Source of the DNA: Pseudomonadota bacterium
GTDB lineage: Bacteria; Pseudomonadota; Gammaproteobacteria; Xanthomonadales; Xanthomonadaceae
DNA length: 5,711 nt
NCBI GenBank assembly: GCA_023423675.1
Contig: JAFAFD010000245.1
Span: 1 to 5,711 of the forward strand
Direction: 5' to 3'
Position 1 is the first letter of the stretch. Each line of letters begins with the position of its first letter. This document shows positions 5,699-5,711 of the stretch, piece by piece. A program made the translations under genes and the position numbers. The notes below the pieces were generated by a model. It did not search any database. It saw only the letters and a program-made list of their open reading frames with translations, and was not told the DNA's origin.

Positions 5699-5711
5699 GT
5701 AGGTGTCGACC
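5699..5711 (+). repeat. Left half of another SMAG-like repeat, cut by the window edge
   Basis: GTAG (5699-5702) is followed by GTGTCGACC up to the last base, closely matching head plus left arm of the copy at 5604-5628. The right arm would lie outside the window, so only the left half can be seen. Confidence 0.55.

Larger units (their letters stand above)
5385..5711. other. Gene-free repeat-rich tail
   Basis: No supported gene is present in these 327 nt. From left to right there is a T7 run, a 7-bp hairpin, about 50 nt without clear structure except a small GCCG-AAG-CGGC hairpin (5440-5450), the 104-nt palindromic element, about 37 nt of plain sequence, an inverted pair of SMAG-like repeats, and the beginning of a further one. 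AT-rich bases at 5636-5652, between the paired repeats, contrast with the GC-rich surroundings. Open frames across this stretch on the minus strand run through the palindromes and look non-coding. Confidence 0.7.

Noticed and set aside
1..5711. Defence system, prophage, CRISPR array, insertion sequence or toxin-antitoxin pair
   Set aside because: No repeat-spacer pattern, transposase, integrase, nuclease or paired small genes are seen; all confident genes are core metabolism or transport.

Overview
The window looks like core chromosome of a high-GC gammaproteobacterium of the family Xanthomonadaceae (Lysobacteraceae), most likely Stenotrophomonas. Two things point there: the protein sequences (HemE, AroB and AroK match my memory of the xanthomonad forms), and short GTAG-headed stem-loop repeats of the type described as SMAG elements in S. 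maltophilia. This assignment comes from reading and memory, with no database search.

Layout, all genes on the + strand: (1) 1-641, the 3' part of a P-loop kinase of the D-glycerate 3-kinase/TDA10-like family, cut by the left edge; (2) 726-1268 aroK (shikimate kinase) and 1265-2377 aroB (3-dehydroquinate synthase), overlapping by ATGA and surely one transcriptional unit; (3) a 119-nt gap with one SMAG-like repeat and a well-formed -10 box placed so that the next gene may be read from a leaderless mRNA; (4) 2497-2736, a 79-residue WGR-domain protein, followed after a short gap by hemE (uroporphyrinogen decarboxylase, 2772-3845, probable GTG start); (5) a 90-nt gap with two mutually exclusive inverted repeats; (6) 3936-5384, a DHA2-type major facilitator exporter closely resembling E. 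coli MdtD (IceT in Salmonella); (7) 5385-5711, a gene-free tail made of repeat and palindrome DNA: a small hairpin, a 104-nt element with perfect 16-bp arms and nested palindromes, an inverted pair of SMAG-like stem-loops, and the start of another at the right edge.

Functionally, aroK and aroB serve the common aromatic pathway (DAHP to 3-dehydroquinate, and shikimate to shikimate 3-phosphate). hemE commits uroporphyrinogen III to heme. The neighbouring exporter belongs to a group for which iron-citrate export has been reported, so an iron/heme link is possible but unproven. I see no defence island, prophage, CRISPR array, transposase or tRNA/rRNA. The protein genes are ordinary housekeeping genes; the less explained material is in the intergenic repeats, the possible leaderless start before the WGR gene, and the WGR protein itself.
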